Assembly: GCA_903831635.1 (NCBI GenBank) | Contig: CAIKYN010000239.1 | Span: forward strand, 1 to 15,033 | Length of the DNA stretch: 15,033 bases | Direction of reading: 5' to 3' | Origin: an uncultured Spartobacteria bacterium | GTDB taxonomy: Bacteria > Verrucomicrobiota > Verrucomicrobiia > Chthoniobacterales > UBA6821 | In this document: positions 1-7,102 of the stretch, piece after piece | Position numbering within the stretch: the stretch's first letter is position 1 | Layout of the letters: every line of letters begins with the position of its first letter | Notes under the pieces: model-generated | Databases searched by the model: none | Seen by the model: only the letters and a program-made list of their open reading frames with translations | What the model was told of the DNA's origin: nothing | Position numbers and translations under genes: made by a program

Positions 1-260
1 AGATTCCCTCAGGGAACGATGGTGAGGGAGTGGAAGGTAAGGGGGGTGATGAACATTTTCCCATTCCGAAAAAGCCTGCTTCCAAGTCCGGTAAGAAACT
101 TGTCGCTGCTTCCAAGCAGATGCAGGGAACGCTTGCGCTCGACACCTATCAGCGGGGTCGTTTCGATAAGAGTGAACCGACCATCGTGGAGGGTGAGGAC
201 CTCGACGTTCCCACCTTCCTTCGCAAGGGGATCAAGCTCAACCCACCCAGCAGGAAATAA
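1..260 (+). CDS. ftsZ: Cell division protein FtsZ, C-terminal tail (5' partial)
   Basis: The frame is open from base 3, with no upstream stop, to the TAA at 258-260, so this is the 3' end of a gene that begins outside the window. The visible product is a charged, proline- and lysine-rich linker followed by EGEDLDVPTFLRKGIKL. This matches the conserved C-terminal peptide of FtsZ (family pattern D-x-P-x-F-L-R) that binds FtsA, ZipA and SepF-type membrane tethers; the tubulin-like GTPase domain is not in the window. A GTG at 30-32 could be read as a start for a 76-residue protein, but the continuous open frame and tail placement argue for a gene end. clpB starts 15 bases after the stop, so the two are probably co-transcribed. 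The short peptide match is the only evidence, though it is distinctive. Confidence 0.8.
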   Translation, partial: IPSGNDGEGVEGKGGDEHFPIPKKPASKSGKKLVAASKQMQGTLALDTYQRGRFDKSEPTIVEGEDLDVPTFLRKGIKLNPPSRK

Positions 261-275
261 AGAAATCTCACTTTT

Positions 276-2846
276 ATGAAACCCGATAAATTCACAGCCA
301 AGATGCAGGAAGCCTTCAATGGGGCGATCGACATCGCTTCCGGACTCGGCCAGCAGGAGATCGGCAATGAACATTTCCTGCTTTCCCTGCTAGCTCAGAG
401 CGAAGGCCTCACCCGTCCCGTCTTAGAGAAGATGGGGGTGGCCGTTCAGCCCTTCATCGCAAAGCTCGAATCGGGCGCTGCAGCCCTTCCCAAGGTGCAC
501 GGAGGTGCCCAGCCCTTTGTGGGCAACGAACTGCGCAAGACCATCGACTCGGCCGAGAGCGAGATGGCAAAGCTCAAGGATGAGTTTCTCTCCGCCGAGC
601 ATTACCTTCTTGCGCTGAGTCAGGAGAAGAACGCTGCCGCAAAACTGCTTCAATCCCATGGCGTGACCCATCAGGGGCTCATGAAAGCCCTTGTCGAGAT
701 CCGCGGAAGCCAGCGCGTCACTGACCAGAATCCCGAGGGGAAATATCAGACTCTGGAAAAATACGGCCGAGATATCACTGAGCTTGCCCGCAAGGGGAAG
801 ATAGATCCCGTCATCGGGCGCGACGAGGAGATCCGGCGCACCATGCAGGTCCTCTCCCGCCGCACCAAAAACAACCCTGTTCTTATTGGTGAACCCGGTG
901 TCGGCAAGACTGCCATCGTCGAGGGACTGGCCCGCCGTATCGTGAGCGGGGATGTTCCCGAGTCGCTCAAGAACAAGCGTCTGGTCGCGATGGATATCGG
1001 CGCGATGGTGGCAGGAGCGAAGTTCCGGGGTGAGTTTGAGGATCGACTGAAGGCTTTTCTGAAGGAGGTTACCGCCTCCGAGGGGGAGATCATTCTCTTC
1101 ATTGACGAGCTTCACACCATCGTCGGTGCCGGTGCCGCCGAGGGATCGATGGATGCCTCCAATCTCCTGAAGCCACAGCTGGCGCGTGGAGAACTTCGCA
1201 CGATCGGAGCCACCACGCTCGATGAGTATCGCAAATACATCGAGAAGGATGCCGCACTCGAGCGTCGTTTCCAGCCTGTCATGGTCAAGGAACCGAGTGT
1301 GGAAGACACGATCGCCATCCTTCGCGGGCTCAAGGAGCGCTACGAGGTTCACCATGGAGTTCGTATTCAGGATGCCGCGCTTGTGGCCGCCGCCGTTCTC
1401 TCCCACCGTTACATTGCAGACCGCTTCCTACCTGACAAGGCGGTCGATCTGATTGATGAGGCCGCCTCCCGCCTCAAAATCGAGATCGAGTCGATGCCGA
1501 CCGAAATAGACCAGATGGAGCGTCAAATCATGATGCTCGAGATGGAACGCCAGGCCCTTCGTAAGGAAAAGGATGCCGCCAGCAAGGAGCGTCTGGAGAA
1601 GCTCGAGAAGGAACTCGCCGAGACCAAGGAAACCGGCTCGGGCCTCAAGGCCCGCTGGCAGAAGGAAAAGGACGAGATCGGCAAGTCACAGAAGATCAAC
1701 GAGCAGATCGAGGCGGCAAAGAACGAGCTCGCGATTGCACAGCGTCAGGGCGACTTCGCGAAGGCGAGCGAGATCCAGTACGGTCGGATTCCGGAGCTTC
1801 AGACCAAGCTTGAGGAGCATAATGCCAAGCTCGCAAAGAGCGGCCAATCAGCCCTGCTTAAGGAAGAGGTGACCGAGGAGGACATCGCCAAGGTGGTCTC
1901 CGTCTGGACCGGTATTCCCGTCTCCAATCTCCAGGAAGGGGAGCGTCAGAAGCTTGTCAAAATGGAAGAGCGTCTCATCGAGCGCGTGGTGGGACAGGGA
2001 CAGGCGATCAAGGCTGTTTCCAATGCAGTCCGCCGTGCCCGGGCGGGTCTTCAGGAAGAGAATCGCCCCATCGGTTCCTTCATGTTCCTCGGGCCCACCG
2101 GTGTGGGTAAGACCGAGCTTTCCAAGGCCTTGGCCGAGTTCCTCTTTGACGATGAGAACGCCATCATCCGCCTCGACATGTCCGAGTACATGGAGAAACA
2201 CACCGTCGCCCGTCTGATCGGAGCGCCTCCCGGATATGTTGGATACGAGGAGGGAGGGCAGTTGAGCGAGGCTGTCCGCCGGAAGCCCTACTCCGTGGTC
2301 CTTTTCGACGAGGTGGAGAAGGCCCATGGCGATGTCTTCAACGTCCTTCTGCAGGTTCTCGATGATGGAAGGATCACCGATGGTCAGGGACGCACGATTG
2401 ATTTCAAGAACACCGTCCTGATCATGACGAGTAATATCGGGAGCCAGTACATCATGGAGGATCTTGCGGTGGAAGAGCGTAACAAGCGCGTTATGGAGGC
2501 CCTCCGAGGACACTTCCGCCCCGAGTTCCTCAACCGCGTTGACGAGATCGTCATCTTCGACCGCCTAAGCGACAAGGAGATCACCAAGATCGTCGATATC
2601 CAGTTGGCTCGTCTAGCGACACGCCTTGGCAAGCAGAAGCTGCATCTTGAGCTCAGCGACAAAGCCCGTGCTTATCTGGCCAAGGAAGGGTATGACCCTG
2701 CCTACGGCGCCCGTCCCCTGAAGCGAGTCATCCAACACAAGATCCTTGATCCTCTCAGTATGGAGATCCTTGATGGGAAGATTCGTGAGGGGCAGACGAT
2801 CAAGGCCGATGTCGCGGGTGGCGAACTCGTTTTCAAGGCAAAGTAA
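276..2846 (+). CDS. clpB: ATP-dependent disaggregase ClpB (Hsp100)
   Basis: This is a complete 856-residue ClpB, the usual length. It is a cytoplasmic hexameric AAA+ machine that works with DnaK to pull polypeptides out of aggregates. In order it has: an N-terminal Clp repeat domain (about 1-145); NBD1 with Walker A GEPGVGKT (205-212), Walker B IILFIDE (272-278), pore loop around AKFRGEFEDR (248-257) and arginine residues at 330-331; a long charged coiled-coil middle domain (about 400-525) that separates ClpB from ClpA and ClpC; and NBD2 with Walker A GPTGVGKT (606-613), pore loop GYVG (653-656) and Walker B VVLFDEV (674-680). No IGF-type ClpP-binding loop is seen, as expected for a disaggregase. 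The ATG gives the standard N-terminus and is preceded by no clear Shine-Dalgarno. No CIRCE-type heat-shock operator is visible in the short gap after ftsZ. Confidence 0.98.
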   Translation: MKPDKFTAKMQEAFNGAIDIASGLGQQEIGNEHFLLSLLAQSEGLTRPVLEKMGVAVQPFIAKLESGAAALPKVHGGAQPFVGNELRKTIDSAESEMAKLKDEFLSAEHYLLALSQEKNAAAKLLQSHGVTHQGLMKALVEIRGSQRVTDQNPEGKYQTLEKYGRDITELARKGKIDPVIGRDEEIRRTMQVLSRRTKNNPVLIGEPGVGKTAIVEGLARRIVSGDVPESLKNKRLVAMDIGAMVAGAKFRGEFEDRLKAFLKEVTASEGEIILFIDELHTIVGAGAAEGSMDASNLLKPQLARGELRTIGATTLDEYRKYIEKDAALERRFQPVMVKEPSVEDTIAILRGLKERYEVHHGVRIQDAALVAAAVLSHRYIADRFLPDKAVDLIDEAASRLKIEIESMPTEIDQMERQIMMLEMERQALRKEKDAASKERLEKLEKELAETKETGSGLKARWQKEKDEIGKSQKINEQIEAAKNELAIAQRQGDFAKASEIQYGRIPELQTKLEEHNAKLAKSGQSALLKEEVTEEDIAKVVSVWTGIPVSNLQEGERQKLVKMEERLIERVVGQGQAIKAVSNAVRRARAGLQEENRPIGSFMFLGPTGVGKTELSKALAEFLFDDENAIIRLDMSEYMEKHTVARLIGAPPGYVGYEEGGQLSEAVRRKPYSVVLFDEVEKAHGDVFNVLLQVLDDGRITDGQGRTIDFKNTVLIMTSNIGSQYIMEDLAVEERNKRVMEALRGHFRPEFLNRVDEIVIFDRLSDKEITKIVDIQLARLATRLGKQKLHLELSDKARAYLAKEGYDPAYGARPLKRVIQHKILDPLSMEILDGKIREGQTIKADVAGGELVFKAK

Positions 2847-2860
2847 CCTTATTTCTCCGG

Positions 2861-3205
2861 GTGTCCCTCCGCGAAGTCACGATCAAGGAGGGTCTGCCCA
2901 CACTTGAGGAGGCGAAGCGCCGACTGCTCCTGGAGGTGCGGCGTTGCCATGGTGACGGTATCTCCGTTCTCAAGATCATTCACGGATATGGCTCCGGCGG
3001 TCGGGGAGGGGTTCTCAGGACTGGGCTAAGGAGAGTCTTTGAAGAATATCAGCGTGACGAAGACATTCTCGGTTATGCCTCGGGAGAGGAGTTCTCGATC
3101 TTCCACCCCGTTTCCCTCGAGATGATCACAGCCGCCCCGGAACTACGCTCCGACCGAGATCTGGAGCGCTCGAATCCCGGTGTCAGCTTTCTTTGGATCC
3201 AGTAA
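2861..3205 (+). CDS. Smr-domain protein (small MutS-related)
   Basis: A 114-residue protein starts at GTG, 14 bases after the clpB stop. The core VLKIIHGYGSGGRGGVLR (residues 36-53) is the glycine-rich signature of the Smr domain, found at the C-terminus of MutS2 and in stand-alone proteins that act as nucleases on DNA or RNA. The preceding helix TLEEAKRRLLLEVRRC (14-29) fits the first helix of the fold. The usual N-terminal LDLHG motif is not recognisable; the equivalent stretch reads VTIKEGLPT, and the glycine loop carries extra residues compared with HGxGxGxLR. The C-terminal 50 residues resemble nothing I recognise. The GTG has no SD, but a later start would cut into the domain. It is probably the last gene of the ftsZ-clpB run. 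Family assignment is fairly secure; substrate is unknown. Confidence 0.8.
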   Translation: MSLREVTIKEGLPTLEEAKRRLLLEVRRCHGDGISVLKIIHGYGSGGRGGVLRTGLRRVFEEYQRDEDILGYASGEEFSIFHPVSLEMITAAPELRSDRDLERSNPGVSFLWIQ

Positions 3206-3206
3206 G

Positions 3207-3241
3207 TTAGCAGCTGGAAGCTGGTAGTTAGAAGGTTGAGG
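3207..3241 (+). repeat. Degenerate 7-nt tandem repeat, five units
   Basis: Right after the smr stop the sequence falls into five consecutive heptamers: TTAGCAG, CTGGAAG, CTGGTAG, TTAGAAG, GTTGAGG, approximately YTRGNAG. It lies between the convergent smr and osmC genes. Degenerate heptamer tracts of this kind are known as intergenic repeats in several bacterial groups; function unknown. Unit boundaries are by eye. Confidence 0.5.
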
Positions 3242-3282
3242 TATAACCCAAGCCCCCATCTCCTATCTCCCAAACCCCAAAT

Positions 3283-3693
3283 TCACCCCACCCATCGGAA
3301 CTCGACCGAGGAGTCGATTTCCGGGGAGAGGCTCTGTTTTACCGGGCAGGCCTTTGCGGCTCCCTCGAGCAAAGCACGCTGCGGGTGATCGGAGGGAAGG
3401 GGAATCGTCATGAGCGACTTGAGAGCGACGATGCGACGTGGCAAATCGGCACTCATCTCTTTACCGATCGTGACGGTTGTTCCCGTCAAATCGATACCAT
3501 GACGCTCTGCGGCGATCCCCATAACGGTCATCATGCAGTTGGCCACAGCGGTGGCGACCAGATCGGTCGGAGAAAAGCTTTCCCCTTTTCCATGGTTATC
3601 GACGGGGGCATCGGTGATCAGCTTGATACCTGAGGGGCCGTGGGTGGAGGTACAGCGGAGACCGCCGTCATAGGTGGAGGTGATAGTGACCAT
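3283..3693 (-). CDS. OsmC/Ohr family peroxiredoxin-like protein
   Basis: The 136-residue product has the compact OsmC fold pattern. Family members reduce organic hydroperoxides in the cytoplasm using two cysteines: here the presumed peroxidatic Cys53 in TAVANCMMTVMG and the presumed resolving Cys116 in AKACPVKQSLS. The segment GESFSPTDLVATAVANC (38-53 region) is typical of the OsmC subgroup, and the usual helix and sheet MGIAAERHGIDLTG follows. I chose the ATG at 3693 because the domain begins at once (MVTITSTYDGG). The same frame stays open for 51 more codons upstream, but that would run into rmuC and looks non-coding. The gene is convergent with smr and divergent from rmuC, with 85 bases between the two starts. 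No SD is visible. The subgroup (OsmC versus YhfA-like) cannot be settled by eye. Confidence 0.88.
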   Translation of the reverse strand: MVTITSTYDGGLRCTSTHGPSGIKLITDAPVDNHGKGESFSPTDLVATAVANCMMTVMGIAAERHGIDLTGTTVTIGKEMSADLPRRIVALKSLMTIPLPSDHPQRALLEGAAKACPVKQSLSPEIDSSVEFRWVG

Positions 3694-3778
3694 GGAAAAA
3701 CGAAACAGTAGAATTCCTTGGGGGAAAAGAGGAAATGAGGGGAAAATCCCATGACTTCCCGGTAAAGTCGTCACTGCT

Positions 3779-5143
3779 ATGGAACTCATTCTGCTTCTCC
3801 TCATCGTTGTTCTGCTGATCGGCCTATTCATATTCCAGTTGCGCAAGCCATCTTCAGTATCTGAAGAATCCAGGCTTGAGGAAGTTGCTGCAAAGATGGA
3901 GCAACTTCGTGTTGGTCACGATCAGCATGCAGCCGTTCTGAGCAAAGAACTCGCTCTCACCCGACAGGAAGCGGCCACCCATGCACGCGACGGACGCACT
4001 GAAACCGTGAGCATGCTTAATCAGGGAAACACCTCACTACTGAACGGCCTTACTCTTCTTGGGCAGAGTCAGAATGATCGTCTTCAATCTTTCTCCGAGA
4101 CCATCACCGCGCTTACGAGTGCCAACGACACGAAGTTCGAGAGTATCCGAGCTACCATGGAGGCGAAGCTCAAGGAACTTCGTGATGATAATGCACTCCG
4201 TCTCGAGGAGATGCGCCGAACCGTTGATGAGAAGCTGCAGGGAACCCTGGAGAAGCGCCTTGGAGAATCCTTCAAGCAGGTCTCCGAACGTCTCGAGCAG
4301 GTCCATCGCGGACTCGGTGAGATGCAGAATCTCGCCACCGGTGTCGGTGATCTGAAGAAAGTGCTCACCAATGTGAAGACCCGAGGAGGGTGGGGAGAGG
4401 TTCAGCTGGGTGCTCTCCTGGAGCAGATGCTGACGCCGGCTCAGTATGAGAAGAATGTGAGGACGAATCCATCCTCCGGGGAGATCGTCGAGTACGCGAT
4501 CAAGCTCCCGGGGAAGGGAGAGGATGATTCCGTCGTCTGGCTGCCCGTGGATGCCAAGTTCTTCATCGAGGACTTCAAGCGACTCCATGAGGCCCAGGAA
4601 CGCGCCGATCTCGTTGCAATCGAGGAATCGACCAAGGCGCTTCGAGATGCCGTTCTCAAGTGTGCCAAGGACATCTCCACCAAGTACCTGAATCCCCCCC
4701 ACACCACCGACTTTGGTGTCATGTTCGTCCCAACCGAGGGACTCTTTGCCGAGATCATCCGCATTCCCGGTGTCATTGAGGACCTCCAGGGTAAGCACCG
4801 TGTGGTTCTGGCAGGCCCAACGACTTTTGCCGCGCTCCTGAATAGCCTCCAGATGGGATTCAAGACTCTTACGATCCAGAAGCAGTCGAGCGAAGTCTGG
4901 AAGACCCTCAGCGATGTGAAGGCTGAGTTTGCGAAGTTCGGGGACTCTCTGGATGCCGTAAAAAAGAAACTTCTCGAGGCCACCAATAAAATCGAGACAG
5001 TCGGCACCCGTTCACGAGCTCTGGAACGTAGCCTTCGTAATGTCGAGAGCCTGCCGGGGCAGGTTCGGGCCTCATCCCTTGAAATTGAGGAGCTCCTCAA
5101 GATCGAGGAGCACGAATTGATCACCCCTAACGAACGAGAGTAA
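3779..5143 (+). CDS. rmuC: DNA recombination protein RmuC homologue
   Basis: This is a complete 454-residue RmuC-family protein. RmuC is linked genetically to limiting short-inverted-repeat rearrangements and has a nuclease-like fold; its biochemistry remains uncertain. Residues 3-20 form one strongly hydrophobic segment (ELILLLLIVVLLIGLFIFQ), an N-terminal membrane anchor. About 30-190 is charged and heptad-like, the expected coiled coil. The RmuC domain follows, with GGWGEVQLGALLEQ (203-216), LPVDAKF (255-261), PPHTTDFGVMFVPTEGLFAEI (306-325 region) and GPTTF (346-350). The C-terminal helix about 370-445 is again coiled-coil-like. The ATG places the membrane anchor at the very N-terminus, as in the family; no SD precedes it. 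It converges on the RRM gene across the hairpin at 5166-5198. Confidence 0.95.
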   Translation: MELILLLLIVVLLIGLFIFQLRKPSSVSEESRLEEVAAKMEQLRVGHDQHAAVLSKELALTRQEAATHARDGRTETVSMLNQGNTSLLNGLTLLGQSQNDRLQSFSETITALTSANDTKFESIRATMEAKLKELRDDNALRLEEMRRTVDEKLQGTLEKRLGESFKQVSERLEQVHRGLGEMQNLATGVGDLKKVLTNVKTRGGWGEVQLGALLEQMLTPAQYEKNVRTNPSSGEIVEYAIKLPGKGEDDSVVWLPVDAKFFIEDFKRLHEAQERADLVAIEESTKALRDAVLKCAKDISTKYLNPPHTTDFGVMFVPTEGLFAEIIRIPGVIEDLQGKHRVVLAGPTTFAALLNSLQMGFKTLTIQKQSSEVWKTLSDVKAEFAKFGDSLDAVKKKLLEATNKIETVGTRSRALERSLRNVESLPGQVRASSLEIEELLKIEEHELITPNERE

Positions 5144-5165
5144 GGTTGGTTTGTTGAAATACGAA

Positions 5166-5198
5166 AAAGCGGAGCCACCTTGTCGGTGACTCCGCTTT
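5166..5198 (-). terminator. Shared hairpin terminator between convergent rmuC and the RRM gene
   Basis: Stem AAAGCGGAG-C-CACC, loop TTGTC, stem GGTG-A-CTCCGCTTT: 13 paired bases with a single C/A mismatch. Read on the minus strand the stem ends in CCGCTTTTTCG, a U run typical of intrinsic termination of the RRM gene. On the plus strand the trailing run is shorter (GCTTTGTG), so it may also serve rmuC less efficiently. Its position between two convergent stops supports a bidirectional terminator. Confidence 0.85.
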
Positions 5199-5245
5199 GT
5201 GTGATTGATGTGCTGGGTACTTTTCAGTAACCCAACGATGCTGGC

Positions 5246-5560
5246 TTAGTAGCGGCGAGGACCACGATCGCGGTCGCCTCCGAAGGAGCGGCCACCGCCA
5301 CCACCCTGGGGACGATCCTCGCGGGGACGTGCCTCATTGACGGTCAGGTTACGGCCCTGGAAATCCTTACCCTCAAGGGCTCCGATTGCTGCCTTGCCTT
5401 CCTCGGCATTACCCATGGTGACAAAACCGAATCCGCGGGAGCGACCGGTTTCGCGATCCGTGACAAGGGCGACTTCCGTCGGCTTGCCATACTGGGTGAA
5501 GAGATCGCGGAGATCTTGGTCGGTGGTGTCGAAGGTCAGATTGCCTACGTAGAGTTTCAT
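5246..5560 (-). CDS. RRM-domain, glycine/arginine-tailed RNA-binding protein
   Basis: The 104-residue protein is one RNA recognition motif plus a short Gly/Arg/Asp-rich tail. RNP2 is LYVGNL (3-8) and RNP1 is RGFGFVTM (42-49), with the aromatic residues that stack on RNA bases. The rest follows beta-alpha-beta-beta-alpha-beta order up to LTVNEARPR (72-80). The tail contains GGGGGRSFGGDRDRGPRRY. This is the architecture of cyanobacterial Rbp and other bacterial cold- or stress-linked RNA-binding proteins; a specific RNA target cannot be inferred. The ATG at 5560 starts directly at the first beta strand; an 11-residue upstream extension is open but adds nothing domain-like. The bases before the start (AACAAAAAACAAACAT) are A-rich with no SD. 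Confidence 0.95.
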   Translation of the reverse strand: MKLYVGNLTFDTTDQDLRDLFTQYGKPTEVALVTDRETGRSRGFGFVTMGNAEEGKAAIGALEGKDFQGRNLTVNEARPREDRPQGGGGGRSFGGDRDRGPRRY

Positions 5561-5881
5561 ATGTTTGTTTTTTGTTGGTGACGAAATCTGCAAATCAGAG
5601 CTGTTCCCGAGAACCGGGTTTCAAATCACCATCGAAAAAATCAACGGACAATCCACCATGCAACGAATCATTAAATATCGGACACTCCCAAGGTGCGCTA
5701 CTTTTCATGTATTGCAAGTGAAAACTCCGGAATACTTTTCGATAATTTTCTTAGTACACAGCCGGAATCGGAGTAGAGTGAACCCCTGTTGATTCAACTA
5801 GCGCCTCTCTTGTTTACTCTCCCAGCCCTTACTATACCTGCTGCCGGGGGCTTTTTGATGGGAGCTCCCTTTTCCTTCTAA
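5561..5881. other. AT-rich divergent intergenic region between the RRM gene and small gene 5882-6130
   Basis: These 321 bases separate two divergent genes and hold no convincing ORF. The RRM side is A/T-rich and should contain that gene's promoter, but I could not fix one. On the plus side a weak candidate is TTGATT (5789-5794), an 18-base spacer and TTTACT (5813-5818). A second option is TTGTTT with a 17-base spacer and TATACC a little further on. A perfect palindrome GGGAGCTCCC followed by TTTT lies just before the downstream start. An 8-codon micro-ORF (5858-5881, including its TAA) ends exactly at the base before that ATG. None of these is strong enough for a separate call. Confidence 0.4.
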
Positions 5882-6130
5882 ATGGGTATCGGGACCAAGA
5901 ATAGACAGAATCAGACTGCAGAACTCTGCAGGGAGCACCTCCGCTCGAGCTATGCCTCCCAGGGGACTCTGGTGGAGGATTTCATCCACGAGATCGAGGG
6001 AAGCGGAAAGTCCCAGGACATCCTAGCTTGGGGGCGGTTCACCAACATGGACCGGAACACGACCGACATGCTCGGCAGACTCGATGAGACTTTCAACAAA
6101 TGGCTGAATGGCGACGTCAGCGGCATGTAG
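5882..6130 (+). CDS. Small hypothetical protein (82 aa)
   Basis: I do not recognise this protein. It is 82 residues, soluble and probably helical, with charged segments such as LVEDFIHEIEG and MLGRLDETFNKWLNG, two tryptophans and one cysteine. There is no signal peptide or membrane segment. Codon third positions are strongly G/C-biased like the neighbouring real genes (for example runs of ATC, GAG, CTC, AAC and GGC), which supports true coding. The ATG is preceded directly by an in-frame TAA, so it cannot start earlier in this frame, and no SD is visible. It is followed after 64 bases by another small plus-strand gene, and the two could form one transcript. No function is proposed. Confidence 0.6.
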   Translation: MGIGTKNRQNQTAELCREHLRSSYASQGTLVEDFIHEIEGSGKSQDILAWGRFTNMDRNTTDMLGRLDETFNKWLNGDVSGM

Positions 6131-6194
6131 CCGTTTTCACTCCCTTCTACTTGCATCAAGCAGCCAGCAACCCACAACACTAACACAACTGACT

Positions 6195-6368
6195 ATGGTT
6201 AAAATCAATTACGGATTCGAGAAGCGCCGCAAAGAGATGGAGAAAAAGCGTAAAAAAGAAGAGAAGGCCAAGGCCAAGGCCGCAGTAAAGAATGCTTCTC
6301 CTGCCGAGGGGATCGGGGAAACCGAGACGACTCACGAAACAACTTCTCCTGATCTCACAACAGAGTAG
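6195..6368 (+). CDS. Small lysine-rich charged protein (57 aa), function unknown
   Basis: The 57-residue product opens with MVKINYGFEKRRKEMEKKRK, continues as a Lys/Glu/Ala helix to about residue 33, and ends in a Thr/Glu-rich, probably disordered tail. Small proteins with a similar Y-G-F-E-K-R plus lysine-helix opening occur in other bacteria as uncharacterised conserved proteins; I know of no assigned function. Such a helix could bind nucleic acid, but that is inference. The frame is open upstream to 6108, overlapping the previous gene, but the ATG at 6195 gives the compact product. There is no SD (TAACACAACTGACT precedes it). Its stop lies only four bases from the stop of the convergent DUF2934-like gene, with no room for a separate terminator. 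Confidence 0.6.
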   Translation: MVKINYGFEKRRKEMEKKRKKEEKAKAKAAVKNASPAEGIGETETTHETTSPDLTTE

Positions 6369-6372
6369 CTAT

Positions 6373-6744
6373 TCAAGGGGTCGGCTTCTCGACGGCCCGA
6401 ACCATCGTGTCATGCTCAGCCTCCTCGATGCCCTGCTCCACAAGTCTGGCGCTTGTGCTGTGTCCTTCATGATCGGTGTCCTCACTGGGTGTCTCGTAGC
6501 CGCGCCTTGGTTTGGAGGTATTCGCTTCACTTAGGAGTTCAAATCCGAGCAGCGGATCCTCGTCGGTTTCCCCGGTCAACTCTTTCATCGCCTCGATCCA
6601 GTCCGCCTCCTGGATTTGGCCATCAGCTCTGGCATTGATTAGGGCTATTTCGGAAGCACGTTTCTTTACCATCTCCCAAGTGATCGCGCCGAGGCCCGTG
6701 AGATTGGCTGAGATGGATCCCTGCTTAAGTGGATTTGTTTTCAT
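6373..6744 (-). CDS. DUF2934-like small protein, paralogue A
   Basis: The 123-residue protein has an N-terminal half (about 1-63) that is 32/63 identical, without gaps, to the protein at 7103-7351. The shared core has the pattern K-R-A-x-E-I-A ... G-Q ... D-W-x-x-A ... E-L-T-G-E, resembling DUF2934, a small family of unknown function; this match is from memory and not certain. The C-terminal 60 residues (E/S/T/H-rich, acidic) are absent from the paralogue and look disordered. I place the start at ATG 6744, not at an in-frame TTG at 6750. Aligned with the paralogue, the ATGs and 5' leaders coincide exactly: both have ACGATCCTT, then five bases, then ATG. There is no SD. It converges on the lysine-rich gene with a four-base gap. 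Confidence 0.75.
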   Translation of the reverse strand: MKTNPLKQGSISANLTGLGAITWEMVKKRASEIALINARADGQIQEADWIEAMKELTGETDEDPLLGFELLSEANTSKPRRGYETPSEDTDHEGHSTSARLVEQGIEEAEHDTMVRAVEKPTP

Positions 6745-6775
6745 GCTCAAAGGATCGTCTGGTCAGGGCTCTCCT

Positions 6776-6809
6776 GCAAAAACCAAACCCTAAGCAGCAT
6801 GCTTATCCT
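6776..6809 (-). promoter_or_regulatory. Conserved leader element of paralogue A with small hairpin
   Basis: These 34 bases match 7383-7416 at 31 positions and sit at the same ungapped distance upstream of their gene's ATG. Read on the minus strand they contain TAAGCA-TGC-TGCTTA, a 6-bp stem with a 3-base loop, inside AGGATAAGC...TTAGGG. This could be a 5'-UTR RNA element or a promoter/operator shared by the two paralogues. Conservation is visible directly; the role is inferred. Confidence 0.55.
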
Positions 6810-6879
6810 TCGCATCACACGCATACCCCTTTGTATGGGTGGTTGGGTGGATGAGGTGATGTGATAATATGATCCATGT

Positions 6880-6908
6880 GAATCACTGGTTCAGCGGAAC
6901 CATGATTC
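6880..6908. repeat. 29-nt inverted repeat (hairpin) between the DUF2934-like genes
   Basis: GAATCA-C-TGGTTC, loop AGCG, GAACCA-TGATTC: twelve perfect base pairs interrupted by one bulged C. No T run follows on either strand, so it is not a classical intrinsic terminator. A second hairpin (6920-6942: CGGGGTG, loop ACAAGTTC, CACCC(C)CG) follows after 11 bases. Both lie in the 358-base gap 6745-7102, which otherwise holds the paralogue A leader, a G-rich patch at 6837-6850 and no gene that I can see. Possible roles: transcript 3'-end stabilisation for paralogue B, protein binding, or a structured RNA. Confidence 0.6.
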
Positions 6909-7102
6909 CCACACTCAGTCGGGGTGACAAGTTCCACCCCCGCATCTTGAGCAACCGTAATTTACCGTCCGGGGCGTTTGTTTGAGGTCTGTTTCATTGG
7001 GATGGATTTCATTTGGACTGTGTGGAGAAGCCGCCAGCGACTTCTTTCTTCTCTCTCAATCTGCTGGCGTTTTTCTGAAAAGCAAACGACGGGCCAAGTT
7101 CC

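Noticed and set aside
423..1406. Long minus-strand open frame (327 codons) inside clpB
   Set aside because: It lies wholly antisense to a well-conserved ClpB NBD1 and shows no domain; long antisense frames are common opposite GC-biased codons.
1848..2513. Minus-strand open frame (221 codons) antisense to ClpB NBD2
   Set aside because: Shadow of the conserved clpB coding sequence; no recognisable protein features.
3694..3846. N-terminal extension of the OsmC protein
   Set aside because: It would overlap the rmuC start, has low-complexity composition, and the family domain starts exactly at the ATG at 3693.
4037..4798. Minus-strand open frame (253 codons) inside rmuC
   Set aside because: Antisense to the RmuC coiled coil and domain; composition mirrors rmuC codons.
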